From: Pontibacter sp. Tf4
GTDB taxonomy: Bacteria > Bacteroidota > Bacteroidia > Cytophagales > Hymenobacteraceae
Direction: 5' to 3'
DNA length: 64,000 bases
Assembly: GCF_014212495.1 (NCBI RefSeq)
Contig: NZ_JACKZC010000007.1
Coordinates: 186,001-250,000 of the forward strand
This document shows positions 26,422 through 37,055 of the stretch, piece by piece (positions within the stretch are counted from its first letter, which is position 1; every line of letters starts with the position of its first letter). The translations under genes and the position numbers were made by a program. Under the pieces are notes generated by a model. That model saw nothing but the letters and a program-made list of their open reading frames with translations, made no database searches and was not told where the DNA came from.

Positions 26422-27201
26422 TTATTGGTTCAGCTCTACCAGCTGGGTTAGTTCTATAAAATCCTGCACCGACAATTGCTCGGCACGCTTATCAAAAACG
26501 GGTTGTGCCTGCACTTCGGGCGGCAAGTTATAACTTTTGAGACAGTTACGCAGCGTCTTTCTTCGTGTTCCGAAACTCAGTTTAACCACTTCAAAAAAGA
26601 GCTTCTCGTTACATGGCAATTCTTTCACCTCATTCCGGATCAGGCTGATGACACCAGACTTTACTTTTGGCGGCGGATGGAACACATGCTCGTGCACCGT
26701 GAAGTTATACTCTATTCTGTAAAAGGCCTGCAACAGCACGCTTAAAATGCCATAGGTTTTAGAGCCCGGAGGCGCTGCAATACGTTCGGCCACTTCCTTT
26801 TGTATCATGCACACCACTTCCGGCACTACATCGCGGTGCTCCAGCACTTTAAAAAATATCTGGCTCGATATATTATAAGGAAAGTTACCGATGATAGCAA
26901 ACTTACCGGGGAACAGCTTGCTCAGGTCCGTTTTCAGGAAGTCGGCAGAGATAATACGATCCTGCAGTGCGGGAAAATGCTCTTTTAGATAAGCTATAGA
27001 TTCACGGTCGATATCCACCACAGTGGTTCTGTATTCCTGGTGCTGCAGCAGGTACTGCGTGAGCACACCCATGCCCGGGCCAATTTCCAGCACATCCTGC
27101 ACGCCCTCGGGCATGGTCAGCTGGTCCACAATCTTCTGGGCTATGTTCTGATCTACCAGGAAGTGCTGGCCTAAATGTTTCTTCGGACTTACTTTGCTCA
27201 C
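26422..27201 (-). CDS. rsmA: 16S rRNA (adenine1518/1519-N6)-dimethyltransferase
   Basis: Dimethylates two adjacent adenines in the 3' hairpin of 16S rRNA. The 259 residues include the family opening [21 protein letters not shown] motif [12 protein letters not shown] and the catalytic NFPYNIS (motif IV). Length is normal and no residue is missing. First gene of the rsmA-mgtE pair. Confidence 0.95.
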   Translation of the reverse strand: MSKVSPKKHLGQHFLVDQNIAQKIVDQLTMPEGVQDVLEIGPGMGVLTQYLLQHQEYRTTVVDIDRESIAYLKEHFPALQDRIISADFLKTDLSKLFPGKFAIIGNFPYNISSQIFFKVLEHRDVVPEVVCMIQKEVAERIAAPPGSKTYGILSVLLQAFYRIEYNFTVHEHVFHPPPKVKSGVISLIRNEVKELPCNEKLFFEVVKLSFGTRRKTLRNCLKSYNLPPEVQAQPVFDKRAEQLSVQDFIELTQLVELNQ

Positions 27202-27351
27202 GATGTATACTTTATAGTTTGCAGGGCAGTAATATACTTTTCACCTGAAACCCGTTATAACTTTATTGTGCGATAAACGGCTATGGCTGCTCTTTTTCGC
27301 ATTACGTTTTATAGTTACTATATTTACAGCCTTCAAAGATACGAACGACAA

Positions 27352-28785
27352 ATGCCAACACAACTTAAATACGACACAAGCTTTACTAAAAATACTGATC
27401 TGGCACTGATTATTGCCGCCAACAAGGTTAACGAGCTCACAGAACTGCAGCCGGAAGAGCAAAACTATGTGCAGCAACAGGTAGCGCAGGAAGCCAAATT
27501 CATCTACCTGAACCGCTATTCGCACCGCGTGTATATTGTTGTAAGCCCGGATGCCAAAACCGAAGACCAGAAAAACGAAACACTTCGCGTGGCCGGCCAT
27601 AGTTTGCTGAAGCAGCTGAGAACCGATAAATCCGAAGCCGTAACTATAGTTGATAAGACAGGCACCGACGCGAGTTTATACCTGGCCGAAGGCATTTACC
27701 TGAGCAACTACCAGTACTTTAAGCACAAGACCAAAGACACCAAGGAAACTACGCTTAAAACTATAACTATAGCCGACGAAACTATAGGTGAGCAGAAAGT
27801 AGCGGAACTGGCCAACCTACTGGAAGCCGTATACAAAACCCGCAGCCTGATCAACGAGCCACACAGCCACCAGTCGGCACCGCAGTTCAGCGAGCAGCTA
27901 ACAGAACTGGCCAACGAAGCTGGTTTCAGCATTGATGTGCTGGATGAACTGAAGATACAGTCTTTGAAAATGGGTGGCTTGCTGGCCGTGAACCAGGGCA
28001 GCGAAGAACCCGCTACTTTTAATATATTAGAGTGGAAACCGGAAAACGCTAAAAACAGCAAACCTTATGTGCTGGTAGGCAAGGGTGTGGTATACGATAC
28101 CGGTGGTCTCAGCTTAAAACCAACGCCTATGTCGATGGACTACATGAAGTCTGATATGGCGGGTGCTGCTGCGGTTACAGGGGTGCTATACGCTGCTGCT
28201 AAAAACAACCTGCCACTGCACATTATAGGCCTGATTCCGGCTACCGATAACCGCCCGGGCGGACAGGCTGTTGCCCCTGGCGACGTAATTACCATGCACA
28301 ACGGCATGACCGTGGAAGTACTGAACACCGACGCCGAAGGCCGCCTGATACTTGCCGATGCCCTGAGCTTTGCTAAAAAGTATGACCCGGAACTGGTAAT
28401 TGATCTGGCAACCCTCACCGGTGCCGCACAACGCGCCCTGGGCAAAGAAGCGATTGCTGCCATGGGTACTGCCGGCGATGAGGTGATGAACGAACTGAAG
28501 AAAGTTGGTAACAAAGTGCATGAGCGCATCGTGGATTTCCCGCTTTACCCGGAGTATGGTAAGCAACTGGAATCTGATATTGCCGACCTGAAAAACATTG
28601 GCGGAGCCGAAGCAGGCCACATCACCGCCGGTAAGTTCCTGGAAGCTTTTACCGATTACCCGTGGGTGCACTTTGATATTGCCGGTACCGCTTACCTGCA
28701 CGCCGAAGACGCTTACCGCGGAAAACTGGCAACAGGTACAGGCGTACGCTTAGTGTATAACTTCCTTTGCACGAAGGCTAACTAA
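27352..28785 (+). CDS. pepA: Leucyl aminopeptidase (M17)
   Basis: Dizinc aminopeptidase removing N-terminal residues from peptides. From the ATG at 27352 it is 477 residues; an upstream in-frame ATG at 27283 adds 23 residues unlike the family. The metal and active-site motifs VYDTGGLSLKPTPMSMDYMKSDMAGA (shown in part: DTGGLSLKP, KSDMAGA) and NTDAEGRL are intact. pdxA follows after 6 bp. The 5' half holds several in-frame CTATAG copies, mostly as ACT-ATA codons. Hexameric cytosolic enzyme by family. Confidence 0.93.
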   Translation: MPTQLKYDTSFTKNTDLALIIAANKVNELTELQPEEQNYVQQQVAQEAKFIYLNRYSHRVYIVVSPDAKTEDQKNETLRVAGHSLLKQLRTDKSEAVTIVDKTGTDASLYLAEGIYLSNYQYFKHKTKDTKETTLKTITIADETIGEQKVAELANLLEAVYKTRSLINEPHSHQSAPQFSEQLTELANEAGFSIDVLDELKIQSLKMGGLLAVNQGSEEPATFNILEWKPENAKNSKPYVLVGKGVVYDTGGLSLKPTPMSMDYMKSDMAGAAAVTGVLYAAAKNNLPLHIIGLIPATDNRPGGQAVAPGDVITMHNGMTVEVLNTDAEGRLILADALSFAKKYDPELVIDLATLTGAAQRALGKEAIAAMGTAGDEVMNELKKVGNKVHERIVDFPLYPEYGKQLESDIADLKNIGGAEAGHITAGKFLEAFTDYPWVHFDIAGTAYLHAEDAYRGKLATGTGVRLVYNFLCTKAN

Positions 28786-28791
28786 CAGAAA

Positions 28792-29814
28792 ATGGACAAC
28801 AGATTTAAAGCCCGATTAGGCTTAACTATAGGCGACACCAACGGCATCGGTCCGGAAGTGATCATCAAAACCTTGTCAGACCAGCGTATCCTTAACTATT
28901 GTACGCCTGTTATCTATGCGTCTGCCAATGTGCTTAATAAGGTGCGTAAGGCGCTGAGTGCCGAGCATTTTCATTACCAGCAGGTATCCTCCATACAGGC
29001 TATAGTTCCTAAAAAGGTTAACCTGATCACCTGCCTCGACGAGAACCTGGAAGTAAACCTGGGCAACCCGACGCCGGAATCCGGAAAAGCATCGCTAGAC
29101 TCCTTAATGGCAGCCTGCCAGGACCTGAAAGCCGGATTGCTGGATGGCATTGTGACAGCACCGATCGATAAGGAGAACATCCAGACAGACGAGTTTAAAT
29201 TCCCGGGCCATACCGAGTTCCTGACCTCTTATTTTGATGCGCCGGAAAGCCTGATGCTGCTTGTGAGCGGCGACCTGCGGGTGGCAACTATAACCGGCCA
29301 CATGCCTGTAAAGGAAGTAGCCGGCAAACTTAATTTCAACCTCATCATCCGGAAGGTAACGATCCTGTTAGAATCGCTGCGCAGGGATTTTGGTATCCTG
29401 AAACCACGTATTGCTTTGCTGGGCCTGAACCCACACGCCGGCGAAAACGGATTACTGGGCACCGAAGAACTGGAAATAATTCGCCCGGCAGTGATGCACC
29501 TGAAAGAGAAAGGCCACCTGGTATTTGGCCCCTACCCTGCCGATGGCTTTTTTGGCAAGCAACTATACAAGCAGGTAGATGCCGTTGTATCAATGTACCA
29601 CGACCAGGGACTGATACCATTTAAAACACTGGCATTTGAGAGCGGCGTGAACTTTACGGCCGGTCTGCCAATCGTTCGCACCTCACCGGACCATGGTACA
29701 GCCTATGATATTGCCAGCAAACATACGGCAAGCGAAACCTCTTTCAGAGAAGCATTGTTTCTGGCCTGCGATGTAATAAAAAAGAGAACTGCAGAACAAA
29801 TGCCTGTTGTTTAA
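28792..29814 (+). CDS. pdxA: 4-hydroxythreonine-4-phosphate dehydrogenase
   Basis: Enzyme of the DXP-dependent pyridoxal-phosphate pathway, oxidising 4-phosphohydroxy-L-threonine. The 340 residues begin with LGLTIGDTNGIGPEV and contain GHTEFL, YHDQGLIPFK and RTSPDHGTAYDIA, which supply substrate and metal ligands. Only 6 bp separate it from pepA. No truncation seen. Confidence 0.95.
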   Translation: MDNRFKARLGLTIGDTNGIGPEVIIKTLSDQRILNYCTPVIYASANVLNKVRKALSAEHFHYQQVSSIQAIVPKKVNLITCLDENLEVNLGNPTPESGKASLDSLMAACQDLKAGLLDGIVTAPIDKENIQTDEFKFPGHTEFLTSYFDAPESLMLLVSGDLRVATITGHMPVKEVAGKLNFNLIIRKVTILLESLRRDFGILKPRIALLGLNPHAGENGLLGTEELEIIRPAVMHLKEKGHLVFGPYPADGFFGKQLYKQVDAVVSMYHDQGLIPFKTLAFESGVNFTAGLPIVRTSPDHGTAYDIASKHTASETSFREALFLACDVIKKRTAEQMPVV

Positions 29815-29847
29815 CGAACAGGTATTTTATTTCTCAGAATAATGTTC

Positions 29848-29855
29848 TAATTTTG
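29848..29855 (+). promoter_or_regulatory. -7 box for the DUF177-rpmF-plsX cluster
   Basis: TAATTTTG fits TAnnTTTG, 22 bp before the GTG start at 29878. No -33 TTG at the right spacing. Confidence 0.5.
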
Positions 29856-29877
29856 CAACTTGCAATAAAAAACGGTA

Positions 29878-30423
29878 GTGAAGAAGCTAAAAGAATACGA
29901 GATCAACATTGCCAAACTCAGCAATAAAACGCACCAGTACGAGTTTGACATGGACGATTCATTCTTTGACCTTTTCAGCGGAGAGATCATCCATGGCGGC
30001 AAACTGCACGCCGATGTAGAACTGGAGAAGACCGAAAGCCTGCTGACACTGCATTTTGATATTAAAGGTACCGTACGCATTACCTGCGACAGAAGCCTGG
30101 AAGAGTTTGATCAGCCGGTAGATGTGCAGGAAACGTTCCGCATGAAGTTTGGTCCGGAAGATAAGGAACTGGACGAAGACCTGTGGCAGATAGCGTTCGA
30201 GACGCAGCAGATAAACGTAGCGCAGCACCTGTATGATTACATCGGGTTGTCGCTGCCAATGAAAAAGCTGCACCCGCGGTTCCTGGAAGAAGACGATGAA
30301 GAAAGCGATGACGACATCCTGATCTACTCTTCTAAAAACACCGGCGACGCAGATGCCGACAGCGATGATGACGATGATAACGACATTGATCCGCGCTGGG
30401 ACGCACTGAAGAACCTGAATTAG
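29878..30423 (+). CDS. DUF177/YceD family protein
   Basis: A 181-residue acidic protein of the YceD family, which nearly always lies next to rpmF as here and is tied to 23S rRNA maturation. The start is GTG at 29878; the next in-frame Met (MDDSFF) would remove the conserved N-terminus. DIKGTVRITCDRSLEEFDQPV carries the typical core with one Cys. The C-terminal tail is very rich in Asp and Glu. rpmF follows after 51 bp. Confidence 0.9.
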   Translation: MKKLKEYEINIAKLSNKTHQYEFDMDDSFFDLFSGEIIHGGKLHADVELEKTESLLTLHFDIKGTVRITCDRSLEEFDQPVDVQETFRMKFGPEDKELDEDLWQIAFETQQINVAQHLYDYIGLSLPMKKLHPRFLEEDDEESDDDILIYSSKNTGDADADSDDDDDNDIDPRWDALKNLN

Positions 30424-30474
30424 TAGTAGCTTAACGAATCATAAACAACAGTAAATAAATTATTTAACTAAAAA

Positions 30475-30672
30475 ATGGCACATCCTAAACGTAAGATTTC
30501 GAAGACCAGAAGAGATAAGAGAAGAACTCATTATAAACTTTCTGAGAAAGCCATTGCGATCTGCCCGACTACAGATACTCCGCACCTGTTTCACCACGCT
30601 TATGTAGTGGAAGGCGACCTGTATCACAAAGGCAAACTGGCAATCAAAAATTATACAACTAACGCCCAGTAA
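30475..30672 (+). CDS. rpmF: 50S ribosomal protein L32
   Basis: A 65-residue basic ribosomal protein beginning [21 protein letters not shown], the Bacteroidota L32 form. The zinc-ribbon cysteine pairs of some L32 proteins are not present (one Cys only), as in the non-zinc form. Lies between yceD and plsX with 51-bp gaps either side, the common arrangement. Confidence 0.96.
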   Translation: MAHPKRKISKTRRDKRRTHYKLSEKAIAICPTTDTPHLFHHAYVVEGDLYHKGKLAIKNYTTNAQ

Positions 30673-30723
30673 GCATTAGCTGCTCATAGTTTTAGTTCTG
30701 TATAGTTTAACACCAACCACTAC

Positions 30724-31665
30724 ATGAGGATCGCCTTAGACGCAATGGGTGGCGATTATGCACCGGAGGCAATTGTTAAAGGTGCCATACTTGCCGAAAA
30801 GCAACTTCCTGAACAATATGAGATCCTGCTGATAGGCAAGGAAGATGTTGTTAAGCAGCTGTTACAAGAATATGGGTACACCGGGAAAGGCATTAAAGTG
30901 GTTAATGCAACCCAGGTTATTGATATGGGCGAGCACCCTACCAAGGCGCTAACCCAGAAACCAGACTCCAGCATAGCCGTTGGGTACGGATTACTGAAAG
31001 CCGGGAAAGCAGATGCTTTCTGCAGCGCAGGAAATACCGGAGCCATGCTGGTTGGAGCCATGTTCAGCGTTAAAGCGATAGAAGGTATTTTAAGGCCATC
31101 TATTGCCGGGCTTGTGCCTAAACTTAATGGTGGTTACGGTATTATGCTGGATGTTGGGGCAAACGCAGATTGCAAACCGGAAGTACTGGAGCAGTTTGCT
31201 GAGCTTGGCTCTATTTACGCCAGGTACGTTCTCGACATCAAGAATCCTAAAGTAGGGTTGATGAACCTGGGCGAAGAAGAAGGCAAAGGTACTGTGAACA
31301 CACAGGCTGCTCACCAGCGCTTAAAGGTAAATCAAACTATAAACTTTATCGGCAACATAGAAGGCCGCGACGTTTTCAATGATAAGGCAGACGTTATTGT
31401 TTGCGACGGGTATACCGGTAACATTATCCTGAAAATGGCAGAGTCTATCTACGACATATTGAACGAGAAGAAGATGCATGACCCTTTCTTCGACAAGTTT
31501 AACTATGAGGCCGAAGGTGGAAGCCCGATTTTAGGTATAAACGGCAACGCAGTTATCGGTCATGGAGTGTCTACTCCTACTGCTATCTGCAACATGGTGC
31601 TGCAAGCCCAGAAAATGGTAGCCACTAACCTCTCTGAGCGTTTCAGAAAGAACTACAACGAATAA
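30724..31665 (+). CDS. plsX: Phosphate acyltransferase PlsX
   Basis: Makes acyl-phosphate from acyl-ACP for phosphatidic acid synthesis. The 313 residues start [21 protein letters not shown] and contain [13 protein letters not shown] and [12 protein letters not shown], diagnostic for PlsX. A long hairpin terminator at 31691 separates it from fabH. Normal length. Confidence 0.96.
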   Translation: MRIALDAMGGDYAPEAIVKGAILAEKQLPEQYEILLIGKEDVVKQLLQEYGYTGKGIKVVNATQVIDMGEHPTKALTQKPDSSIAVGYGLLKAGKADAFCSAGNTGAMLVGAMFSVKAIEGILRPSIAGLVPKLNGGYGIMLDVGANADCKPEVLEQFAELGSIYARYVLDIKNPKVGLMNLGEEEGKGTVNTQAAHQRLKVNQTINFIGNIEGRDVFNDKADVIVCDGYTGNIILKMAESIYDILNEKKMHDPFFDKFNYEAEGGSPILGINGNAVIGHGVSTPTAICNMVLQAQKMVATNLSERFRKNYNE

Positions 31666-31690
31666 TATCCGCGGTGATTTCCGCAACTTG

Positions 31691-31753
31691 AACTTGGCAC
31701 GAGCTGTTTCAGTTAACTTTTTATAGAACTGAGAGCGCGTGCCAAGTTTTTTT
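31691..31753 (+). terminator. Terminator/attenuator between plsX and fabH
   Basis: AACTTGGCACG (31691-31701) pairs with CGTGCCAAGTT (31738-31748), with an inner TCAGTT/AACTGA stem, followed by seven T. As fabH begins 44 bp later, partial readthrough could tune fabH. Confidence 0.75.
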
Positions 31754-31796
31754 GTATCTTGCCCGCCTTAAACTAACAACCTAATACCTTTTAAAG

Positions 31797-32795
31797 ATGA
31801 GTAAAATTACTGCCGCGATCACAGGTGTAGCAGGCTACGTACCCGAATACGTGCTTACCAACAAGGAGCTCGAAACAATGGTGGAAACCAATGACGAATG
31901 GATAACCTCCCGTACCGGCATTAAGGAAAGGCGCATTTTAAAAGGCGAAGGCAAAGGTACCTCCCACATAGCGGTACCAGCTGTATTAGAACTGCTTAAA
32001 AAAACCAATACAAAACCAGAAGAAGTTGACCTGCTGATCTGTGCCACTACTACCCCGGATATGGTTTTCCCGGCAACGGCCAACCTGATCACGGCTGAAG
32101 TAGGCGCGGTTAACGCATTTGGCTACGACCTGCAGGCTGCCTGCTCCGGTTTTCTGTATGCCCTTGTAACAGGTTCCAAGTTTGTGGAGTCGGGTCAGTA
32201 TAAAAAAGTAATTGTAGTTGGTGCCGATAAAATGTCTTCTATCATAGACTATACCGACAGAGCTACCTGCATTATTTTTGGTGATGGCGGCGGCGCTGTA
32301 ATGCTGGAACCAAACACCGAAGGCTACGGCATCATCGACTCTGTACTTAAATCAGATGGTACCGGTGCCCAGTACCTGCACATGAAAGCAGGCGGTAGCC
32401 GCAAGCCGGCAACTATAGAAACCGTACAGGCACGCGAGCATTATGCTTACCAGGAAGGTCAGCAGGTATTTAAGTTTGCTGTAAAGGGTATGGCTGATGT
32501 ATCGGCTGAAGTAATGGAGCGCAACCACCTGACGGGTGAAGATGTGGCCTGGCTGGTGCCACACCAGGCAAACAAGCGTATTATAGAGGCAACTGCCAAC
32601 CGCATGGGCCTGAGCAACGAGAAAGTGATGCTGAACATTCACAAATATGGCAACACAACCAGCGGCACTATTCCGCTTTGCCTGTGGGAGTATGAAAACC
32701 AGCTGAAAAAAGGTGATAACCTGGTATTGGCTGCTTTTGGTGGTGGTTTTACCTGGGGTGCCATTTACCTGAAGTGGGCCTACGATCCAAAATAA
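31797..32795 (+). CDS. fabH: 3-oxoacyl-ACP synthase III
   Basis: Starts fatty-acid synthesis by condensing acyl-CoA with malonyl-ACP. The 332 residues have the full catalytic triad: Cys116 (LQAACSGF), His256 (VPHQANKR) and Asn286 (KYGNTTSG). Follows plsX after 131 bp with a terminator hairpin between, and has its own terminator at 32827. Primer preference (branched or straight) cannot be read here. Confidence 0.96.
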   Translation: MSKITAAITGVAGYVPEYVLTNKELETMVETNDEWITSRTGIKERRILKGEGKGTSHIAVPAVLELLKKTNTKPEEVDLLICATTTPDMVFPATANLITAEVGAVNAFGYDLQAACSGFLYALVTGSKFVESGQYKKVIVVGADKMSSIIDYTDRATCIIFGDGGGAVMLEPNTEGYGIIDSVLKSDGTGAQYLHMKAGGSRKPATIETVQAREHYAYQEGQQVFKFAVKGMADVSAEVMERNHLTGEDVAWLVPHQANKRIIEATANRMGLSNEKVMLNIHKYGNTTSGTIPLCLWEYENQLKKGDNLVLAAFGGGFTWGAIYLKWAYDPK

Positions 32796-32826
32796 TACAT
32801 AGTGAAAAGAAAATATTAGTATATTT

Positions 32827-32852
32827 AAAAAGCGGTTCAGGCCGCTTTTTTT
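32827..32852 (+). terminator. Terminator of fabH
   Basis: AAAAAGCGG (32827-32835) and CCGCTTTTT (32842-32850) form a 9-bp stem with a 6-nt loop, then more T. Confidence 0.85.
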
Positions 32853-32895
32853 ATGTCTGTTTATTTCCTGTGCACACCCTTAAAACAAGCGCTCC

Positions 32896-34062
32896 ATGAT
32901 CAAAATCTTTACTCCTATTTTACTCTTATTATCAGTCATCAGTCTGCAGGCAGCAGCACAGGCCAGTTCTTTCGAAAAAGGCTATGTTGTACAGGAAGGC
33001 GACACACTGCACGGCTTTATCAGAAATGTTCCGGAAACAGACCTCACAAAATCCATCGAGTTTAAAAAAGAGTTTACAGCCGAGAAAAGTACAGTTTACA
33101 CGCCTCTTGAGATCAGTTCTTTCTCGTTTGGTAATTCAGGTATAGTATATAGCGCCGTAGAAGCCGAGATCCTAAAAGGTGCAACTATAAGCCGGGTGCA
33201 ACGCTTTGCAAAACTAATGACCAGCGGCTACACCCAGCTTTATAAATTACCACTTCCGCAAGAAGAGCAGTCCATTGTTATAAATAAGTATAACACCAAC
33301 CTGTACATCCTGAAAAAGGACGGTACTTATTACACCCTGGGACTGTACGAAACACTAAGTGAAGGCATTCTGAAGACAAATGCACGTTATAAAGGTACAC
33401 TGCGTGCCATTTTCAGTGATTGCAAAGATTATAAGGATAACCTGGACAGGCTCGCGTTCAATGACAAGAGTATTATGGACGAAGTAGGGAAATACAATGC
33501 CTGCATGGCTCCCAAAACCCAGACGCAGATACACACCGTTAAAACTAAAGCAGTAGTGAAACATGGCTTAGAGGCATTCTATACAAAAGGCTCTAAACCT
33601 GATGATGATTCCAACTACGAAGGTGAAGGGTATGCCGTAGGCTACTTCTGGGATATCATCCACTCTGGTACAAGCAGACAGTTGTCCGGTAAGATTGGTT
33701 TAGGTGTAATGTCCTATAGTTATACATACTACCGGAATTCTTTTTTTTCGAACTATAACGATGAAAAAGTATCAGAGTCAGCCCTTTTTCTCCGTGTTCC
33801 GATTGTTGCCCAGTATAATTTTGGAGATGCGGTATATTCTAATGTCCTCCCTTTCCTAAGCTTTGGGGTTACAACGCTGCTCAACGTAAATTCTGATTCT
33901 AACGCAAGACCCGAACATCCGGGCTTAACCATTCTGAATAGTGTTGGCGCCGGCATGTACTATAACCGCATAAGGTTAGGGGTACAGCTCGAAAATCATA
34001 AACTCTCTACGGAAAACCTGACAACATTAAATTTCTCATTGGGTTTCAGGATAGACAATTAA
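32896..34062 (+). CDS. Secreted protein with C-terminal beta-barrel-like region
   Basis: A 388-residue protein with a signal peptide ending near AAAQA. An N-terminal domain begins GYVVQEGDTLHGFIRN and the C-terminal half (from about 230) alternates hydrophobic and polar residues and ends LNFSLGFRID, suggesting an outer-membrane barrel. I do not know a named function. A second protein of the same layout lies at 45534-46589. Inserted between fabH and efp, with its own flanking terminators, so probably not part of the fab cluster. Confidence 0.7.
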   Translation: MIKIFTPILLLLSVISLQAAAQASSFEKGYVVQEGDTLHGFIRNVPETDLTKSIEFKKEFTAEKSTVYTPLEISSFSFGNSGIVYSAVEAEILKGATISRVQRFAKLMTSGYTQLYKLPLPQEEQSIVINKYNTNLYILKKDGTYYTLGLYETLSEGILKTNARYKGTLRAIFSDCKDYKDNLDRLAFNDKSIMDEVGKYNACMAPKTQTQIHTVKTKAVVKHGLEAFYTKGSKPDDDSNYEGEGYAVGYFWDIIHSGTSRQLSGKIGLGVMSYSYTYYRNSFFSNYNDEKVSESALFLRVPIVAQYNFGDAVYSNVLPFLSFGVTTLLNVNSDSNARPEHPGLTILNSVGAGMYYNRIRLGVQLENHKLSTENLTTLNFSLGFRIDN

Positions 34063-34066
34063 CATG

Positions 34067-34134
34067 ACAGAAAGGCTGTAAACTATAGTTTAAAACAAAC
34101 CGGTAGGCTGCCCAACTATAGGCTTTTCTGTTTG
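34067..34134 (+). terminator. Hairpin after the barrel-like gene
   Basis: ACAGAAAGGC (34067-34076) pairs with GCTTTTCTGT (34122-34131); two CTATAG palindromes lie inside the loop region. The T-tract is weak. Confidence 0.45.
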
Positions 34135-34274
34135 TAAAAACCTGGGCCAAACTATAGTTATTAGGCCCTCTAAAACGGCGTTATAATATGTTACGCATGC
34201 ATAACATATAGTTTTATTGGATAAAAACCAAGACAAAATCACATCATTTTACAGCACAAATCAGGCAGATTGAC

Positions 34275-34282
34275 TAACTTTG
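34275..34282 (+). promoter_or_regulatory. -7 box of efp-accBC
   Basis: TAACTTTG fits TAnnTTTG, 69 bp before the efp ATG. Confidence 0.5.
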
Positions 34283-34351
34283 TTTGCAGAACATAGTTTT
34301 GCGCTATACTTTTATCGTTTCATTTAAGTACAACACGACTCAGAACACTAT

Positions 34352-34915
34352 ATGGCAACTACCGCTGACATAAAAAATGGCGTTGTAATTGAGTTCAACA
34401 ACGACCTGTACCAGGTAATAGAATTCCAGCACGTAAAGCCAGGCAAAGGCCCGGCATTCGTAAGAACCAAACTAAGAAATATCAGAAGCGGTAAAGTATT
34501 AGATAACACCTTCTCTGCCGGCCATAAAATTACGACTGCCCGCGTAGAGCAGCGTCCGCACCAGTTTATCTACAAAGATGACATGGGATATAACTTTATG
34601 GACATGAACTCTTTTGAGCAGGTAACCCTGCCGGAAGAAATGGTGCCATTTGCAGACCTGATGAAAGAAGGCCAGGAAGTAACTGTACTGTTTCATGCTG
34701 AAACGGAAACCCCGCTTACCTGCGAGATCCCTCCTTTTGTAGAGTTAACTATAACTTACACAGAGCCAGGCCTGAAAGGTGATACTGCCACTAACGCATC
34801 AAAACCAGCCATTGTAGAAACAGGCGCTACCATACAGGTGCCATTGTTTATTGGCCAGGACGAAAAAATTAAAGTAGACACTCGTACTTATTCTTACGCA
34901 GAAAGAGTAAAATAA
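34352..34915 (+). CDS. efp: Translation elongation factor P
   Basis: Relieves ribosome stalling at polyproline. The 187 residues form the usual three beta-domains; the loop VKPGKGPAFVRTK carries Lys32 at the position that is modified in many bacteria. The C-terminal TRTYSYAERVK is typical. It precedes accB by 3 bp, so the three genes efp-accB-accC share a transcript. Its polyproline role suits the Pro/Ala-rich linker of AccB next door. Confidence 0.96.
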   Translation: MATTADIKNGVVIEFNNDLYQVIEFQHVKPGKGPAFVRTKLRNIRSGKVLDNTFSAGHKITTARVEQRPHQFIYKDDMGYNFMDMNSFEQVTLPEEMVPFADLMKEGQEVTVLFHAETETPLTCEIPPFVELTITYTEPGLKGDTATNASKPAIVETGATIQVPLFIGQDEKIKVDTRTYSYAERVK

Positions 34916-34918
34916 CAC

Positions 34919-35410
34919 ATGAAAGCTAAAGAAATCCAGGACCTTATCGACTTCATCGCCAAATCCGGCCTGAACAAAGTCAACATCGAAACAGAAGAGT
35001 TTAAAATTTCGGTACAGCGCGAGCCAAACCAGAAAGTGAAGTATGTAAGCGAGCCGGCACCAGCCGCTCCTGCTGCTCCGGCTCCGGTTGCTGCACCACA
35101 GGCTGCTCCTGCTCCGGCAGCACCTGCTGCTCCTGCTGCCGCTCCTGCGCCAGCCTCCGACGACAGCAAGTATGTAGCCATTAAAGCACCGATGATTGGT
35201 ACGTTCTACCGCGCTGCCAGCCCCGAATCTCCAATTTTCGTGAACGTAGGCGACGAAGTGAAAAAAGGCCAGGTGATCTGTATCATCGAAGCTATGAAGC
35301 TGTTCAACGAGATCGAGTCTGAAGTATCAGGTAAGATCGTGAAGGTGCTGGTAGATAACGCCACGCCAGTTGAATACGATCAGCCTCTGTTCCTGGTAGA
35401 TCCAAGCTAA
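34919..35410 (+). CDS. accB: Biotin carboxyl carrier protein of acetyl-CoA carboxylase
   Basis: Carries the biotin of acetyl-CoA carboxylase. The 163 residues show an N-terminal helical region, an Ala/Pro linker (about 46-80) and a biotinyl domain with EAMKLF, biotinylated Lys127. efp ends 3 bp upstream; accC follows after an AT-rich inverted element. Normal length. Confidence 0.95.
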   Translation: MKAKEIQDLIDFIAKSGLNKVNIETEEFKISVQREPNQKVKYVSEPAPAAPAAPAPVAAPQAAPAPAAPAAPAAAPAPASDDSKYVAIKAPMIGTFYRAASPESPIFVNVGDEVKKGQVICIIEAMKLFNEIESEVSGKIVKVLVDNATPVEYDQPLFLVDPS

Positions 35411-35413
35411 TAT

Positions 35414-35526
35414 TCAAATTTGAAAATTTGGAAATGAGAAAATTTGGAGATGGAGATGGTCTTATAAACCTCTCCATTTTCATTGTTCATAATTTTCAAA
35501 TCTACAAATCTTCAAATCTACAAATC
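35414..35526. repeat. AT-rich inverted-arm element between accB and accC
   Basis: TTTGAAAATTTGGA-type units on the left (35414-35452) face CAAATCTACAAATCTT units on the right (35492-35526). A long imperfect hairpin in the accBC message is likely. Same type as 12553-12687. Confidence 0.6.
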
Positions 35527-35533
35527 CGACATC

Positions 35534-36880
35534 ATGTTTAAGAAAATATTAATTGCCAACCGGGGCGAGATCGCGCTGCGCATTATCCGTACGTGTAAAG
35601 AGATGGGCATTAAAACGGTGGCCGTTTACTCTACCGCCGATAAGGAAAGCCTGCACGTGCGCTTTGCCGACGAAGCTGTTTGCATCGGTCCGGCACCAAG
35701 CTCACAATCTTACCTGAATATCCCGCACATTATTGCTGCAGCCGAAATCACTAATGCCGACGCTATTCACCCGGGTTATGGTTTCCTGTCTGAGAACGCG
35801 GAGTTCTCGCGCATTTGTGCTGAAAATAACATCAAATTTATTGGTGCCTCTCCGGAGATGATCAACCAGATGGGTGACAAGGCCTCTGCGAAAGACACCA
35901 TGAAAAAAGCTGGCGTACCAACTATACCAGGTTCTGAAGGACTTCTGAAGAACGTGGAAGAAGGTATGAAGCTTGCCAAGAAAATTAAGTACCCGGTAAT
36001 CATCAAAGCTACAGCTGGTGGTGGTGGCCGTGGTATGCGTATCATCAAAGAAGAGGCTGAGTTTGAGAAAGCCTGGAACGATGCCCGTACAGAAGCTGCC
36101 GCAGCTTTCGGTAACGACGGTATTTACCTGGAGAAATACATCGAGGAACCACGCCACATTGAGATTCAGCTGATCGGTGACCAGTACGGAAATGCTGCCC
36201 ACCTTTCAGAACGTGACTGCTCTATCCAGCGCCGTCACCAGAAACTGGTTGAGGAAACGCCATCGCCGTTCATTACAGATGAGCTTCGTGATAAAATGGG
36301 TCAGGCTGCCATTGCAGGTGCCAAAGCTATTAACTACGAAGGTGTTGGTACGATCGAGTTCCTGGTGGACAAGAACCGTGATTTCTACTTTATGGAGATG
36401 AACACGCGTATCCAGGTAGAGCACCCTATTACGGAAGAAGTAATTGATTACGACCTGATAAAGGAGCAGATTAAGGTAGCAGCCGGCGAGAAAATTACCG
36501 GTAAGAACTACTATCCTAAGATGCACGCCATCGAGTGCCGTATAAACGCCGAAGATCCGAAGAATGGTTTCCGTCCGAGCCCAGGCAAGATCACAAACCT
36601 GCACGTTCCAGGTGGCCATGGTGTTCGCGTTGACTCGCACGTTTATTCTGGGTATACTATTCCGGCAAACTACGACTCTATGATCGCAAAACTGATCGTA
36701 AGTGCTCAGACCCGTGAAGAAGCCCTGGTGAAAATGAAGCGCGCCCTGAGCGAGTTCGTAATTGAAGGTATCAAAACCACGATCCCTTTCCACCTGAAGC
36801 TGATGGATGACAAAGGCTTTAAAGAAGGTAACTTTACAACAGCTTACTTAGAGACATTCGATTTTAAAGCGCTTGACTAA
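35534..36880 (+). CDS. accC: Acetyl-CoA carboxylase biotin carboxylase subunit
   Basis: ATP-dependent carboxylation of biotin on AccB, the first half of malonyl-CoA synthesis. From the ATG at 35534 it is 448 residues, the family length; an earlier start at 35483 reads through the repeat element and adds unrelated residues. The opening [15 protein letters not shown], the ATP-grasp glycine loop TAGGGGRGM and [14 protein letters not shown] are present. A terminator follows at 36901. Confidence 0.96.
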   Translation: MFKKILIANRGEIALRIIRTCKEMGIKTVAVYSTADKESLHVRFADEAVCIGPAPSSQSYLNIPHIIAAAEITNADAIHPGYGFLSENAEFSRICAENNIKFIGASPEMINQMGDKASAKDTMKKAGVPTIPGSEGLLKNVEEGMKLAKKIKYPVIIKATAGGGGRGMRIIKEEAEFEKAWNDARTEAAAAFGNDGIYLEKYIEEPRHIEIQLIGDQYGNAAHLSERDCSIQRRHQKLVEETPSPFITDELRDKMGQAAIAGAKAINYEGVGTIEFLVDKNRDFYFMEMNTRIQVEHPITEEVIDYDLIKEQIKVAAGEKITGKNYYPKMHAIECRINAEDPKNGFRPSPGKITNLHVPGGHGVRVDSHVYSGYTIPANYDSMIAKLIVSAQTREEALVKMKRALSEFVIEGIKTTIPFHLKLMDDKGFKEGNFTTAYLETFDFKALD

Positions 36881-36900
36881 GCTGCTCAAACTATAACTAA

Positions 36901-36930
36901 AAAAGCCGGTGCATCTGTACCGGCTTTTTT
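36901..36930 (+). terminator. Terminator of efp-accB-accC
   Basis: AAAAGCCGGT (36901-36910) pairs with ACCGGCTTTT (36919-36928) across 8 nt, then T. Confidence 0.85.
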
Positions 36931-37017
36931 GTTTGAAATCCCTATACTTAACATATTAAAACAACTATAGATAACAAAAACAGCACGCATTTTTATAGCA
37001 GAGAATATATTAAATAC

Positions 37018-37025
37018 TATATTTG
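37018..37025 (+). promoter_or_regulatory. -7 box of the lipoprotein gene at 37056
   Basis: TATATTTG fits TAnnTTTG. It overlaps the TTG at 37023 that would open the longest frame, which argues for the downstream TTG start at 37056. Confidence 0.55.
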
Positions 37026-37055
37026 AACTATATCTTAAAATTTAAAACAAACTTA